In this document: piece by piece, positions 1 to 10,460 of the stretch
Layout of the letters: every line of letters begins with the position of its first letter
Position numbering within the stretch: the first letter of the stretch is position 1
The notes under the pieces: model-generated
Database searches by the model: none
What the model was told of the DNA's origin: nothing
The model's input: the letters and a program-made list of their open reading frames with translations, nothing else
Source of the DNA: Cordilura impudica
Lineage: Eukaryota > Arthropoda > Insecta > Diptera > Scathophagidae
Length of the DNA stretch: 64,000 nt
Direction: 5' to 3'
NCBI GenBank assembly: GCA_963682025.1
Contig: OY821521.1
Location: 94,596,051-94,660,050, forward strand
Position numbers and translations under genes: made by a program

Positions 1-299
1 GATCAGCAAAAGGGCGCATTTATAACTGTTTTAATAGCACATATGAGTCAAAAAGACTCTACATGATCATTTATTGCATAAAATGCTTACTGGGATTTTA
101 TTCACTATCTGTAGAAACAGGTTTTTTAAGTAAAACAAATCTGCATACAATTTCAATTCTATTTCGTTCACAATGACACGGTCACTTTGTTTACTAGCTA
201 CTAGTAAAATAAGAAAATAGTATTATAATACACCGTAATGATGAATTGTACTTCTCAATTAGTTTATTTTTAATGTGCCATAAGAAGTTCGGTTTGTGC

Positions 300-560
300 T
301 AAGAAAATTATGAATATATGTTTCCCAGGGCGAAGCTTCATCATTGCACTATGATTGAGTTGAGCTCCGCGGCTATTCATAATGTGAATAGCTCGTGTCA
401 AAAATTTTTGGTAGTTGGGAATGGCGTTTGTGTTAAGAAAGGCATAAACGCATGTTTCCCAGGGCAAGGCTCGATCATTGCACATTGATTGAGCTGAGCT
501 CCGCGGTTATTCTTAATGTGGATAACTGTTGAAACAAAATTTTGGAAATGGCGTTTGCCT
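300..560. repeat. Two-copy tandem duplication, ~130 bp unit
   Basis: Two adjacent diverged copies share 'tgtttcccagggc', 'gagctccgcgg' and 'atggcgtttg' in the same order (first copy from 319, second from 453). No coding function is apparent; the small reading frames here differ between the copies. It may be part of an interspersed element whose ends lie outside what I can see. Confidence 0.7.
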
Positions 561-1026
561 CCGTTCCGACATTAAATAACAAAGTTTAAAAATTTATTGT
601 AATTAACATCTGACAAAAAATAGTATTTTTCTAAACAACAATTTTTTTTACAGGGTAAATAAATATTTTATGGCTTACCTACCTACTACTTTTGAAAGCA
701 AGTATGCAGGGTTTATACATGTACTAAAAATACAACTCTTAAAACCATACTATTTTTTTAACTCTAAAAATTTCAGAATTTTGTAAAAATAAAATAAAAT
801 ACCGATTTATTTTAATATGCGCTTATTATGGATATACATATACAGAATATATGAATATTATTTATAGTATTTTGATATTGGCAACAGTAGTATGTATCAA
901 TTTGTAACATTTTGTGATGTTATAAAAATCGCAGAATATTGATATTGATTTTATATAGTTTCTTTTATTAATTAATTAACTTAAATATTACACCAAAAAA
1001 TATTGATATTGATGAATTTTTATCTT
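561..1026. other. AT-rich stretch without recognised feature
   Basis: No reading frame with recognisable motifs and no clear repeat structure. Composition is strongly A+T, like the rest of the window. Confidence 0.5.
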
Positions 1027-1620
1027 ATTAACACAACGACCACAAAAACAACATGCACAGCTATGACAAAATACAAAATTTAGGAAAACAATATAGGAAA
1101 ACGTCATATTTTTTTTACCTTTTCAGTGATTTCTCGGCACCTATGAAACCTATTGTCATGATTTAAAAACAGGAACCTTCTCAAGATGTTAGTGAATCAT
1201 TCTCACTAAAAACAAGCGCCCTATCTGCCCTATTGAGGGCGTTATCACAAGAACACATATTCAAATCATATTTTCTCATGACTTTTTAATTCTTCGCTCA
1301 ATTCTCGGGACCAGATTAACCGATTTGGACGATTTTAAATAGCAAACTTCTCAGGATGTTAGTGAATCATTTTTTATACCAAGTAGCACCCTAGCTATCC
1401 GATTGAAGCCGTCATCGTGATTTCCACAGACGGACAGACGGACAGACGGACAGCCGGACAGACGGACAGACGGAAAGACGGACATCGCTACATCAACTTC
1501 GCTTGTTATAAGGATCACAAATATATATATTTTATGGGGTCCAGAATTTTTTTTCTAATTATTACAAACGGAATGACAAACTTATATATACCCTCTGCAC
1601 ACTGGAGTGGAGGGTATAAA
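1027..1620 (-). mobile_element. Repeat family B copy (mini-me/DINE-like), near full length
   Basis: This is the reverse complement of the copy at 62243-63050; they share a terminal hairpin (arms TATACCCTC / GAGGGTATA), a GTCY-type tetranucleotide run (plus-strand 'gacagacggaca' at 1429-1478), and long stretches such as the 'caacgaccacaaaaacaac' region at 1034-1052. A terminal hairpin plus an internal GTCY proto-microsatellite is the layout described for dipteran mini-me/DINE-1 elements, thought to be non-autonomous Helitron relatives. Membership in that group is inferred from layout, not alignment. No protein is encoded. Confidence 0.7.
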
Positions 1621-1734
1621 AAAATCATGTGAGTCCGATTACAGGCGAGATGTGTAAACATCTACTAATTAAAGATTCCGCCAATATAAAAATATTTATT
1701 ACTTCAACTGGTTATTTTTTAAATTTCGGTTTTC

Positions 1735-2960
1735 ATTTTTCATTTTCATTTTTTATTTTTCATATTTTATTTTTTATTTTTCATTTCTAATTTCAAAATT
1801 TTTTTTTTTCATTTTTCATTTTTTATTTTTTTATTTTTCATATTTTATCTTTATTTTTCATTTTGTATTTTGTATTTTCAATTTTTAATTTTTCATGTTT
1901 TCATTTTGAATTTCTGATTTTTCATTTTTCATTTTTTATTTTTCATTTTTCATTTCTTATTTTACATTTTTCACTATAATATAATTTTTTATTTTTCATT
2001 ATTTACTTTATATTTTATAATTTTTCATTTATAATTCTTCATTTTTTATTTTTAATTTTTTATATTCATTTTTATTTTTCATTTTTCGTTTTTCATTTTT
2101 CATTTTTAATTTTTAATTTTTAATTTTTAATTTTTAATTTTTAATTTTTAATTTTTAATTTTTATTTTTTAATTTTTAATTTTTAATTTTTAATTTTTAA
2201 TTTTTAATTTTTAATTTTTAATTTTTAATTTTTAATTTTTAATTTTTAATTTTTAATTTTTAATTTTTAATTTTTAATTTTTAATTTTTAATTTTTAATT
2301 TTTAATTTTTAATTTTTAATTTTTAATTTTTAATTTTTAATTTTTAATTTTTAATTTTTAATTTTTAATTTTTAATTTTTAATTTTTAATTTTTAATTTT
2401 TAATTTTTAATTTTTAATTTTTAATTTTTAATTTTTAAGTTTTAATTTTTAATTTTTAATTTTTAATTTTTAATTTTTAATTTTTAATTTTTAATTTTTA
2501 ATTTTTAATTTTTCATTTTTAATTTTTAATTTTTAATTTTTAATTTTTAATTTTTAATTTTTAATTTTTAATTTTTAATTTTTAATTTTTAATTTTTAAT
2601 TTATAATTATTAATTTTTAATTTTTAATTTTTAATTTTTAATTTTAATTTTTTTAATTTTTAATTTCTTTTCATTTTCACCTTTTTCATTATCATTTTTT
2701 ATTTTTCTTTTTTTAATTTTAATTTTTCGTTTTTCATTTATAATTTTTCATTTTTAATTTTTCATTTTTCATTTTTAATTTTTCATTTTTCATTTTTCAT
2801 TTTCATTTTTATTTTTCATTTTTAATTTTTCGTTTTTCATTATTCATTTTTCATTTTTAATTTTTAATTTTTAATTTTTTGTTTTCATTTTTCATTTTAT
2901 ATTTTTTAATTTTTAATTTTTGATTTACAATTCTTCATTTTTCATTTTTATTTTTTATTT
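1735..2960. repeat. (TTTTTAA)n heptanucleotide array with TTTTTCAT-rich shoulders
   Basis: From about 2104 to 2640 the sequence is nearly pure 7 bp repeat (TTTTTAA). Both shoulders (1735-2100 and 2660-2960) are degenerate variants dominated by 'tttttcat' and 'tttttatt'. It looks like a microsatellite expanded in its centre. The plus strand is almost free of G throughout. Confidence 0.92.
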
Positions 2961-3760
2961 TTCAAAACGTTTTTTCAAATGCTATTAGCTGCCTCATTCC
3001 TAATGACTTCGTGCCTTCATTTTATCTCCAAACACTTCCTAGTCTTTTAACTAATACCTCACACCGTTTTTGTCTTACCCTGTTTTTGTGATTGTATTGT
3101 GAAATAGATTTTTTACCCCCCCCCCCCCCCCCTGAGCGTATAGATATTTACAGATCAAAATTCTTTTATATTCGAAGGACCATGTATAAATTATATATAT
3201 ATATACATATATTAAACTATAATATTTAATAATTTAGACGAATGCTTGTAGGGCACCGTATATTTAAATAGAAACAACAGTTTCTGTAATAAATTTGAGA
3301 CAACAATCTCGACAAAATATTCATTATACACTTTTCAATAGTTCCAATGAACAATGTTAACTGTTGTTTAATTAAGGACTGTTAGGGTGAGTATTTGTAT
3401 GATATTAATTTTATTTAATAAATTTAACCCCTAAATACTATATACAAAAGTCTTAAAACTAATCTAGACTACCTTCAAACCCATCTCACTGATATTAATT
3501 AGGGAATTTTTTATAACCCAAATTAGATGATTTATGATCATATTACTTATAATAAATTGTAGGATTCTTTTTTTAAAAATATCACTCACGGATAGAATAG
3601 AACGATTTGCGATTACTTATATTTAATTTTGGAATTTATCCACAGAATTAATCCAGGGATAAAGTAGAACGATTTATGATTATATTAGAACCATTAACTA
3701 ACATACTAGCATACGAATCTAATCGTGCTTATATCTGAACATTATTATTGTTATAATTGA
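2961..3760. other. Non-coding stretch with a 17 bp poly-C run and a family C fragment
   Basis: Positions 3116-3132 are 17 consecutive C. The flanking block 3056-3155 is the reverse complement of the left end of the family C repeat at 5870 (shared 'tttttgtgattgtattg' and the hairpin-like motif next to it). The rest, 3156-3760, shows no recognisable gene or repeat. Confidence 0.6.
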
Positions 3761-4052
3761 ATCGCTGATTTTGAAAAAGGCATAAGTCACGAGTAATTAA
3801 TTTTGAGAAAACTTGATAAAATCGTTTATCTCAAATTAAAATATGTTATTATAAATCTATATAGCAGCCATTCCAAATTCATTGCTTTGACTTAATGTTT
3901 AGTAAAGTTTTGGTTAATTTCCGATTTAATTTGGATCAAATGCCTTTTCAAAATCAACCGGTTTTTTTTGCAATAAAAAAATATTTTAGTTGCACCTCTT
4001 TTGAATTAATTTTAATGTATAACGTTTAAATTTTACATATTGTTTTTCAAAA

Positions 4053-4347
4053 CTACTCATCATCTTCGTCACTGGCGTTGTGGGAAGCCGTGGTTTTCCA
4101 AGAGAGGAGCCTATTGTAGAATACATGGCGTTCCTCGGGAATGTGAGGGAGGAGCATTCTAATGTCAGTCAACTTCTTGTCAATGATGGGTACCTGGTCA
4201 GTGTATGCTTGCGTAGTTGGTAGATCGGGGACGTTCTTGACTTTCAGGAGTTTGTAGCTGTTGTGGTTGAGACCATAAATACGTTCAAAACAATAAGGAC
4301 CCCGGGTGTTGAAGAATAAAATACGTACATATTGTTGGCACTGATGA
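4053..4347 (-). pseudogene. C-terminal fragment of an unrecognised transposon protein
   Basis: The minus strand is open for about 95 codons and ends at the stop 4053-4055. The peptide has an aromatic-rich start (ILFFNTRGPYCFERIYG), a segment VPDLPTTQAYTDQVPI, then a leucine/proline segment KLTDIRMLLPHIPEE, and an acidic tail SDEDDE. G+C is clearly higher than in the flanks. There is no start codon; upstream the frame hits a stop and a neighbouring frame reads FDLFFISANNMY, suggesting a frameshift. The 'LLPHIPEE..FYN' type ending reminds me of C-termini of repetitive arthropod transposon proteins, but I cannot name the family. It lies inside the TIR element with the N-terminal fragment at 4484-4663. 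Confidence 0.5.
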
Positions 4348-4483
4348 AGAACAAATCAAAGCATTTTAAGCGGCAACTTAAAAGAAAATAATATCATGAA
4401 ATAAACTTTATTAAAGAAAAAAAAGTATATCAATGATATTATTAATATCAATGTGGCACATTTTCCGGAAATTGTACCTTGGA

Positions 4484-4663
4484 TTAAAGAAATAATAATA
4501 CGAACCTACGTTCATCTACTGTTGTTTCCTTTGCAATTTGGTTTCCACCGGAATTTATATAGGATTCTCCAGAAATTCTGGCCTGTTTTGCAATCTGCTG
4601 CCCATAGTTTTCTAGGTTTTTGGTCCCTTTTTTACGTTTTTTTGCATTTACTTCGCCCATCAT
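4484..4663 (-). CDS. 59-codon frame, putative N-terminal exon of the same transposon gene
   Basis: It begins with two ATG codons (MMGEV) and is followed by a basic stretch AKKRKKGTKNLENYG and a segment RISGESYINSGGNQIAKE. A basic patch followed by 'G.SYINS.G' is an N-terminal pattern I associate with repetitive uncharacterised arthropod proteins; this is memory of a pattern, not an alignment. The last residues before the stop (FVLLFL) look like read-through of an intron or deletion junction; the bases at the end of the basic part include an AG/GT step compatible with a splice donor. It sits between the TIRs upstream, on the minus strand, of the C-terminal fragment at 4053-4347. About 140 bp of non-coding sequence lies between, so the middle of the gene is missing. 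Confidence 0.45.
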   Translation of the reverse strand: MMGEVNAKKRKKGTKNLENYGQQIAKQARISGESYINSGGNQIAKETTVDERRFVLLFL

Positions 4664-4924
4664 TAATGTTTATAAAAATCCTACAAAACCCGCGAAATTA
4701 TGACGACAGTTTACAGCAGTGCTGGGAAAGTATTGTGTATTTGGGTGTGACTAACGCCCTTTTCAAAGTCATCGCGAATTTGTCCTCCATTTTTCGCAAT
4801 CAATTTCCATAGAGACTTACGCCGTTTTCAATCGCATTTAGTAGGCATACTACCACAGTACCAAAATTGTGACTTACGCCCTTTTCAAAATCAGCGATAA
4901 TTATTATTATTATTATTACTTTCA

Positions 4925-5295
4925 ATGGTGCGTGGAAGCATATATTTCTAAAAATTCATAACTACACTGAATTCTTAATCGCACCGGTTTCTGGCATTTC
5001 GGCCTTCATCAGCGATTTCTTGAACATTGCGATAATTGTTATGTAATGGAATAAGTTGTTTCTATATGAAATTTTTCTACTTAGTGCAACCGTGAGGTTT
5101 GAACCTGCATCTATCTCACATGCACCTGTACTTGCATTTTTTTTTTGGTAGTGCGCTTTAACACACTCAAATCAAGCCCACGAGCAGTGTGGTTAAGAAT
5201 CAGTTTTCATGCTATACAGCTTTTACTTCCTATTAATCTCAGAAGATATAACTCTGTCCAAACAATCAATCGTTATTTCTGAACTTTTTGAGTAT
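4925..5295 (-). mobile_element. tRNA-derived SINE, copy 1
   Basis: This copy is the reverse complement of 15455-15775. Read on the minus strand it has a tRNA-like head: an A-box-like segment, then 'gtgttaaagcgc', and a B-box-like 'gcaggttcaaacctc'. A body follows containing 'cgctgatgaaggc' and 'cagaaaccggt'. The head most resembles a class II (Leu/Ser-type) tRNA because 'gagtg.gttaaagcgc' is followed by a long spacer before the B box. Such elements are transcribed by RNA polymerase III and moved by a partner LINE. The copies differ by scattered substitutions and small indels. Confidence 0.68.
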
Positions 5296-5865
5296 TTATG
5301 CATTTATGCTTCTTTTTCCATAATTGTCAGTAATTATTATTATTATTGTTATTATTATATTTAATTTTACAATTCAAGTTTTTTATATCGCATGTCTCTT
5401 TGCCACTGTCGGAAAAAAGTGCCACCCTATAATGCTTGCTACTTAATTCATACGTAGATATGTGTAGGTGTAATTTTGCACTGGCATTTCAATCACTCAA
5501 TTATAATTTAATTCATTCTTTCATCCTACAACCAATCAGATAATATTTAATATTTATATGACTTTTTTTTGACACAAAAATATTTAAGTACTTTTCCATG
5601 TATTTCGTTGGCCCCAACTCTCTTCATGTTTTTGAAGAAATTCAAAGGATTTTATTCAATTATTCCATTTCATATTCATATAAGACTGAATGGATTTCTT
5701 TCATACCCACAATCAAATAGTGCTACAAACAAAACAAAAATTACCCATAAAAACCAAGTTCTCTTTGTACATATATTAAGCTTACAATCATGTAATTAAT
5801 TAATTGATTGACTGGAAATTCGTTAAAATTCAATATTTTTCCATAATTATTTTTTTTTGATGTGT
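5296..5865. other. AT-rich stretch without recognised gene
   Basis: Contains a short ATT trinucleotide run near 5335-5360 and otherwise nothing recognisable. A 76-codon frame at 5569-5799 is low complexity and shows no motif. Confidence 0.5.
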
Positions 5866-5869
5866 AAAC

Positions 5870-6206
5870 ATCTATACGCGCAGGGGGGTAAATTTCTATT
5901 TCACAATACAATCACAAAAACATCGTAACTCATATCGGTGTGAGCTGAAGCAGATAACACTGTGTGACTTATGATTGTATTGGTGAAAAAATTATGATAT
6001 AAAATTGTTTCTTTATGCCACTTTTTTAAAAGCGTCATCTATGTATCACTTATATACGTTTATATTGGGATATTTTTAACGTTCTACAGCAAAGGGTTGT
6101 TGAATTAGCTGAAACATTTTTTGCTATAAGTGATAAATAGATGACGCTTTCTGTTTGATTTTAAAAAATGACATAAAAAATTTTTAATTACTAGATGTTT
6201 ACACAT
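5870..6206 (+). mobile_element. Repeat family C, complete copy with internal hairpin
   Basis: Both ends carry the palindromic motif gatgtgtaaacatct. Inside, 'aaaagcgtcatctatgtatc' near 6028 pairs with the inverted 'gataaatagatgacgcttt' near 6130, a stem of about 25 bp. A second copy lies at 25210-26180, interrupted by a family A element. A left-end fragment is at 3056-3155, and a partial one at about 53700-53745. No coding capacity. It is probably a MITE-like element of unknown superfamily. Confidence 0.65.
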
Positions 6207-6350
6207 CTTCCCTGTGATCGGACTCACATGATTTTTTTCATTTTTATTGTCACGAATGTGCCTGCAAAGTTTCAGCTCGATTGGGTCACGATAAAAGGGT
6301 TAAAAATCGATCCAACGTTTTTTGATAGACAAACAGACAATATGAATTAA
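6207..6350 (+). mobile_element. Repeat family B, tail fragment
   Basis: Matches the 3' tail of the copy at 62243-63050: both have 'tgcctgcaaagtttcag', 'cgattgggt', 'aaaatcgatcca' and a final 'aataaaggga'. It directly abuts the right end of a family C element. The same family C/family B join appears near 1620-1670. Confidence 0.65.
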
Positions 6351-6454
6351 AATAAAGGGAGAAAAAAAGGTGGAATTAATAGAGAATTTAAAATTATTCC
6401 ATGAAATTTTTAAAATTTTTCGTGAGCATGTGTTTTTAAACTCTTTTTTTCAAC

Positions 6455-6735
6455 TCATACTCTCTGTCTGTCTGTCTGTCTGTCTGCCATTGGGCAACGC
6501 CATTTCCCCTCATTTAATTGATTTGAAACTTGGCCCATAGTCTTGCTGTCACTATGGATTAATTTTGGGGTAGTTACGTACAGTCAAGCATAGTCACGCA
6601 CAGTCGCGGGGTGATTTAAATCCCATTTTCCTATCATTCAATCAAGTTGAAACTTGGTCCATAGACTTGTTGTGAGCAAAGATTTATTCTAAAATAGTCA
6701 CACAAAGTCATGCACCGTCACTGAGAGATTCAAAA
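6455..6735. repeat. GTCT microsatellite followed by a two-copy ~120 bp repeat
   Basis: A run of (TCTG)n at 6463-6487 is followed by two diverged copies sharing 'ttgaaacttgg.ccatag', 'cttg.tgt' and 'cacgcacagtc'-like segments, at about 6517 and 6638. A tetranucleotide run next to short internal duplications resembles the mini-me group, but this block does not match family A or B. Confidence 0.6.
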
Positions 6736-7028
6736 CCCATATGCATAAGAAAAGACAGAGTGTTAATAAAAACTTTGCTTTTATGTGTTATTTTACGTTA
6801 TTCCTTAGATTTCTAAGCAATAATTTTTAGTTCCTAAGAACATATCGCTTACAAGTTCCTGCTGAGTTTAGTTAACTTCCAAAGAACTTTTCCCAAAAAT
6901 ATATGACAATTTGCTTTTATTAATAAGCAACTTCATCATATTTAATGTATTCAAAAAATTCTATATACGAAAAAAAAAATATTAAAAGATTATGTTGTTC
7001 TTTTTCATTCCACAAGAAAAAACATGTA

Positions 7029-7270
7029 AAAAAATTATAGTCGGTCCAGACCGAGTACACGATACCCTATACCATGGTTTAAAGACCCTATCTCTTCGAT
7101 ATAGAAAATAAGCTAAAACCAAATTTGTTATAAATTTTTTTGCCTGCAGATCTGAAAAAGTTTATATCGGATGCTATATTTATATGGAGACTTGGTCGAA
7201 AAATGGACCATTCCTGACCATATTTGGTGATGTCACTTATTTTTTGCAAAAACATATACAAACCAATTTT
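7029..7270 (+). mobile_element. Repeat family A, 3'-truncated copy
   Basis: Starts with the family A end (tatagtcggtcc agaccga) and follows the family through 'accctataccatg', 'tagaaaataagc', 'ctgcagat.tgaaaaagtt' and 'atttggtgatgtcactta'. The second half, with the GTCC run and the other hairpin, is missing. An antisense frame here (7088-7288) recurs in other copies simply because the copies are similar. Confidence 0.75.
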
Positions 7271-7589
7271 TTCAATTTTCAATTTCAAAATATCATCTTT
7301 ATTTCATTTAATATTATGTATACATATTTACAGAGTTTGAGATATTATTCAATATATTACAACAAATGAGATCAGTAAATTCTTTATAATGTTTTATAAG
7401 TGTATAACTGATATTTTAAAGGAAATTAGGGAAAACCTTTATCTGATTCTAAATCTAAATTTTAAGCTATAAAATTTCAAACACTATTAGAAAAGCAGTA
7501 ATATATATAAACGGTTTACTTTATAAATAATTTTATACATATAGTTTTCAGTTTGGCGATTTCGACTTAGTATTTATAATGAGAATAAG

Positions 7590-8240
7590 AGCATGTACTT
7601 ATCAGATAAGCAGAATGCGTGTTAGAGTTAAATAAGTTTTGATTAGACCTATGAATTTTTTCGAATATGTAGAAGATTTACCAATATGTAGAAGATTTGT
7701 AGAATACCTCCAACGCAGGCTATGAATTATTTTAAGAGATTTATTTTGGATTATTTGCAATTTTTTATATGTGTTCTGGGCACTTTGTACCATATAGGGC
7801 AAGTAAAAGTTAATGTAGGTCTTATTACAGTTTTGAAAATGAGATTTTTCTTTTTTAAGTTGAGAGACGAACGATAGTTTATTAATGGCTAAAGTGCTTT
7901 TAAAACATTTGAACCTTTCTTGGCGGTTTCATCAATGTGTTTTCTGAATTTCAATTTTTTATCCAACTGGACACCAGGGTATGACACCAGGGTATGGCGA
8001 TGAGAATTTCGACACTGCCTAATTTCAAATTCCGACTTGGTAATCGTTTTGGGGACTTGTTGAATGGAAGGATACTAGCTTGAGTCTTAGCAGGGTAAGT
8101 TTTTATTTTCCATTTATGTAAATATTTATAGCAACTTGTTAACCCGTTTTGTCATTTTCTTGAGTACAGCTGAGGTGACTTTACCTGCAGTTATCAGGGC
8201 TGTGTCATCTGCACAGTGTGTTGTGCAGATGTTTGTAAAG
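7590..8240 (-). pseudogene. Non-LTR retrotransposon reverse-transcriptase fragment
   Basis: Read from 8240 down to 7602 in switching frames, this resembles the C-terminal half of a Jockey-type reverse transcriptase. The catalytic box reads ADDTALIT near 8190-8213, followed by an in-frame-shifted VNKLL region, TKSEFEIRQCRNSHRH, then the thumb region with RPTLTYAC-like sequence near 7800 and QNKSLKIIHSLRWRYSTNLLH at about 7690-7775. The enzyme would copy element RNA at a nicked target. Several frameshifts and stops break the frame, and no endonuclease or ORF1 is visible. A 5'-truncated dead LINE copy is the simplest reading. Confidence 0.75.
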
Positions 8241-8299
8241 AAAAATTCCCCAGAATTTGCAAGACTTTCTGTATTAAGAATGACTCCGAAATGGCTCAA

Positions 8300-8515
8300 A
8301 AATGCATTTTTTTATATAAAGAATTCATTTTAAACTAAAGGTTTTTTGTATAAAAAATGCCTCAGAAATGTAAAATATTTTTATATACGAAATGTGGCTG
8401 ATGGCTTTTTTTAAAGATGTATTGCATCAGAATGTGAAGGGTTTTTAATAGGAAAAATGTTTCAAAATCTAAAGAATCCGAGGGTTTTTCTACAAAATTA
8501 TTACTAAGGGAGTCC
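8300..8515. repeat. Minisatellite, ~38 bp unit (few copies)
   Basis: About five degenerate units of the type 'gggtttttctataggaaaaatgcctcagaat'. The same unit forms the larger array at 60380-61070. Confidence 0.65.
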
Positions 8516-8604
8516 CCTTTCTATGTGCTGGGTTTTACATTTACTGATCCAAAATTCAATTTTAATATCTGCTATTTCCTGTTGGCTGTTGGCTGTTGGC
8601 ATAC

Positions 8605-8823
8605 TTATGCTGGTAAGTTGAAATGTATGGGTTGTTGCTTTCTTCTGATGCCACATGGAACATAGTCAAGTTCGGTTGCATGGAAAGTTTTCGCAATTAA
8701 TTGAAGCACCATGCAGTATTTATCCTCAATGTCCTCCATTGACTTATTAAGAGATCTAGTGCTCTTTATATTGCAAAGCTTTTTATAAATTTTTTCCACA
8801 TCATTAAACCATTTATCTAGCAT
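8605..8823 (-). pseudogene. 72-codon frame, possibly a retroelement Gag N-terminal piece
   Basis: The peptide is helical and charged (MLDKWFNDVEKIYKKLCNIK at the start) and ends RRKQQPIHFNLPA before the stop. A helical segment followed by a short basic linker and an 'LP' motif is how many BEL/Pao Gag proteins run into their central domain. The match is weak and unaligned; it may equally be an unrelated fragment. No partner domains are found around it. Confidence 0.25.
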
Positions 8824-8929
8824 TTCCGTTCTTACTTCTAACCCATCATTAATTTTGCCAGCTTTAATATGTTGCAGTCAAACTCGTTTTTCAAATTATT
8901 TGCAATTGCTGCATTTTACCATTAAGTTT

Positions 8930-9430
8930 ACGATGAGTCATGTTAATTTTCTACAATCTGTTTTACCCGGTCTTGCCTGGGATCCAAAGGCCTTTGCATT
9001 ATTTTGAGTGCATGATGTTTTGAAGTTACGTATTTTAGTTATTCTAGACCTTTGGGCTTTAAAACATTCCTTGCTTTTCCTTCTGGTGCATATACGAATA
9101 GATTGGAACAGGCGAAATATAATTATATATGAGAAAATCAATAAGACTCTGGGTTGATACCTGCTACCGTAAGAGGTTGTTTACTTATGTACGACATGTT
9201 AGAAAAAACTCTTTGTACCACCTCTTGCAATGAAGGAACCAATTTACAAATGTTTCCTGGTAGAAATATTAGAGCCGTTTCGGGAGTGTAACATTCCTTG
9301 GCCCTTAAGGCATTGATTCGTTTCAGGAGTTTCACGTTCCCTGGAGTCAGCTTGTCTTATCCGTTGGGCCTTTAGACTTTGCTGATTCGTTTCAACAATT
9401 TTAAATTCCCTCGACTCAGCCTGTCTTAGC
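8930..9430 (-). pseudogene. Helitron Rep/helicase N-terminal charged-repeat remnant (distal part)
   Basis: On the minus strand from 9430 the translation shows repeats of about 23 residues: RQAESREFKIVETNQQSLKAQ, then RQADSRERETPETNQCLK. Such 'RQA.SR..ETPE..Q.L..QR' repeats occur near the N-terminus of insect Helitron proteins upstream of the zinc-finger and HUH nuclease domains. The frame decays after about 9270, and further lysine/arginine-rich pieces continue to about 8940. The matching upstream part lies at 11325-11480, on the other side of a plus-strand insertion. Confidence 0.5.
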
Positions 9431-9441
9431 AGATGGATTTA

Positions 9442-10460
9442 TCTATACTAATATTATAAAGAGGTAATGTGTGTTTGTGTGTTTGTAAGAGGTAATCTCC
9501 GGTATCTGATCTTCCTGAAATTTTCATAGAGTCTTACTGCGGATGTGGGAAGTGCTATAGGCTATAATTTTTTAAATATTTTTGGTGGGCATGGCACCTC
9601 CCACACAAAGTAAATTTTTAATATCATATAGGGATATAGGGAGAGCTTTGCAAGATTGTGTGAGGTCACCTATTGTTAATATTAGTAGCTACGCCGGAAA
9701 TGGGCGGGATCAGATAAGTGGGCGTGGTACCTCCCATACAAGTAATAGTTCGATATTATATATCTCGAGTAATGTGATAGAGAGAGCTTTTCAAATTTTT
9801 CAGGTGTTACCTATTATTAATGTGAGTAGTCGCATGCAAAAGGGGCAGTATCGGACCAATAGGCGTGGCACCTGCCATACAAAGTAAATATAAAATGCCA
9901 TATATCTGGAATACTGTAATAGTGAGGGTCTTGGGACTTTATGGGAGCCCATAAGTAATTCATTTGATTAGTTAGACAAAAAATGGGCGTGATTGGAGCT
10001 GTGGGCGTTGCACCGCTCATACAAAGTAAATATATGATATCATATAACTGGTGTGATAAAAAAAGGATGCTTTGACGCTTTGCACGGTCCTATCAGATCT
10101 TGGTATGATTAGTCGAACAAAAAATTGGCGGGTTCACACCAATGGGCGTGGCACTCCCCATGAAAAGTAACTATTTAATGTCATATATCTGGAGTACTGT
10201 AAAAGGCAGAGAGCTTTGTTGCTTTGCGTGAGCCCATAGGTTCTTTGTGTGATTAGTCGAACAAAAATATGGGCGTGATCGGAGCAGTGGGCGTAGAACC
10301 GCCCATGCAAAGTAGATATCTAATATCATATAACTGGTGTACTATAAAAGGGAAAGACTCGACATTTTGCATGAGTCCATCAGATATTAATGTGAGTAGT
10401 CCAATAAAAATTGTGAGGGATGGGATTAGTAGGCGTGGCACCTCCTATGTAAAAAAATGA
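9442..10460 (+). mobile_element. Helitron-type 5' end with internal array
   Basis: Starts TCTATACTAATATTATAAAG after an A at 9441, the usual 5' terminus of many insect Helitrons (TC, inserted 3' of A), followed by a TGTTTGTG-rich stretch. The body is the ~140 bp array described separately. No Helitron coding sequence is present, so it is non-autonomous. It could end near 10460, or be one element running to the 3' terminus at 11320; the A before 9442 and T after 11320 would fit the second reading. Confidence 0.7.
9582..10455 (+). repeat. ~140 bp tandem array within the Helitron, seven units
   Basis: The landmark 'gtgggcgtggcacctcccat' or a close variant occurs at about 9587, 9719, 9861, 10000, 10143, 10287 and 10431, a spacing of 132-144 bp. 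Each unit continues with 'acaaagta', 'taatatcatat' and an 'agagctttg' segment. Units differ by 10-25 percent by eye. Reading frames in both directions reflect the repeat, not a protein gene. Confidence 0.85.

Larger units (their letters stand above)
3761..4898. mobile_element. 1.14 kb TIR DNA transposon, internally deleted
   Basis: The ends form a 30 bp inverted repeat with 28 matches: left at 3761-3790 begins ATCGCTGATTTTGAAAAAGG, right at 4869-4898 reads as its reverse complement. Related 'gacttacgcc.ttttca' motifs recur inside both ends (near 3940, 4754 and 4812-4830), as transposase-binding subterminal repeats often do. Two coding remnants lie inside on the minus strand. I could not identify a clean target-site duplication; both flanks are ATT-rich. 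The superfamily is not recognised. Confidence 0.7.

Noticed and set aside
4453..4812. 119-codon plus-strand frame at 4453-4812
   Set aside because: The minus strand carries the coherent transposon peptide here; the plus frame is its shadow plus TIR sequence.
9582..9887. 101-codon frame through the Helitron array, looking like a repeated protein domain
   Set aside because: The unit length (132-144 bp) varies and breaks the frame in later units; it is non-coding repeat.
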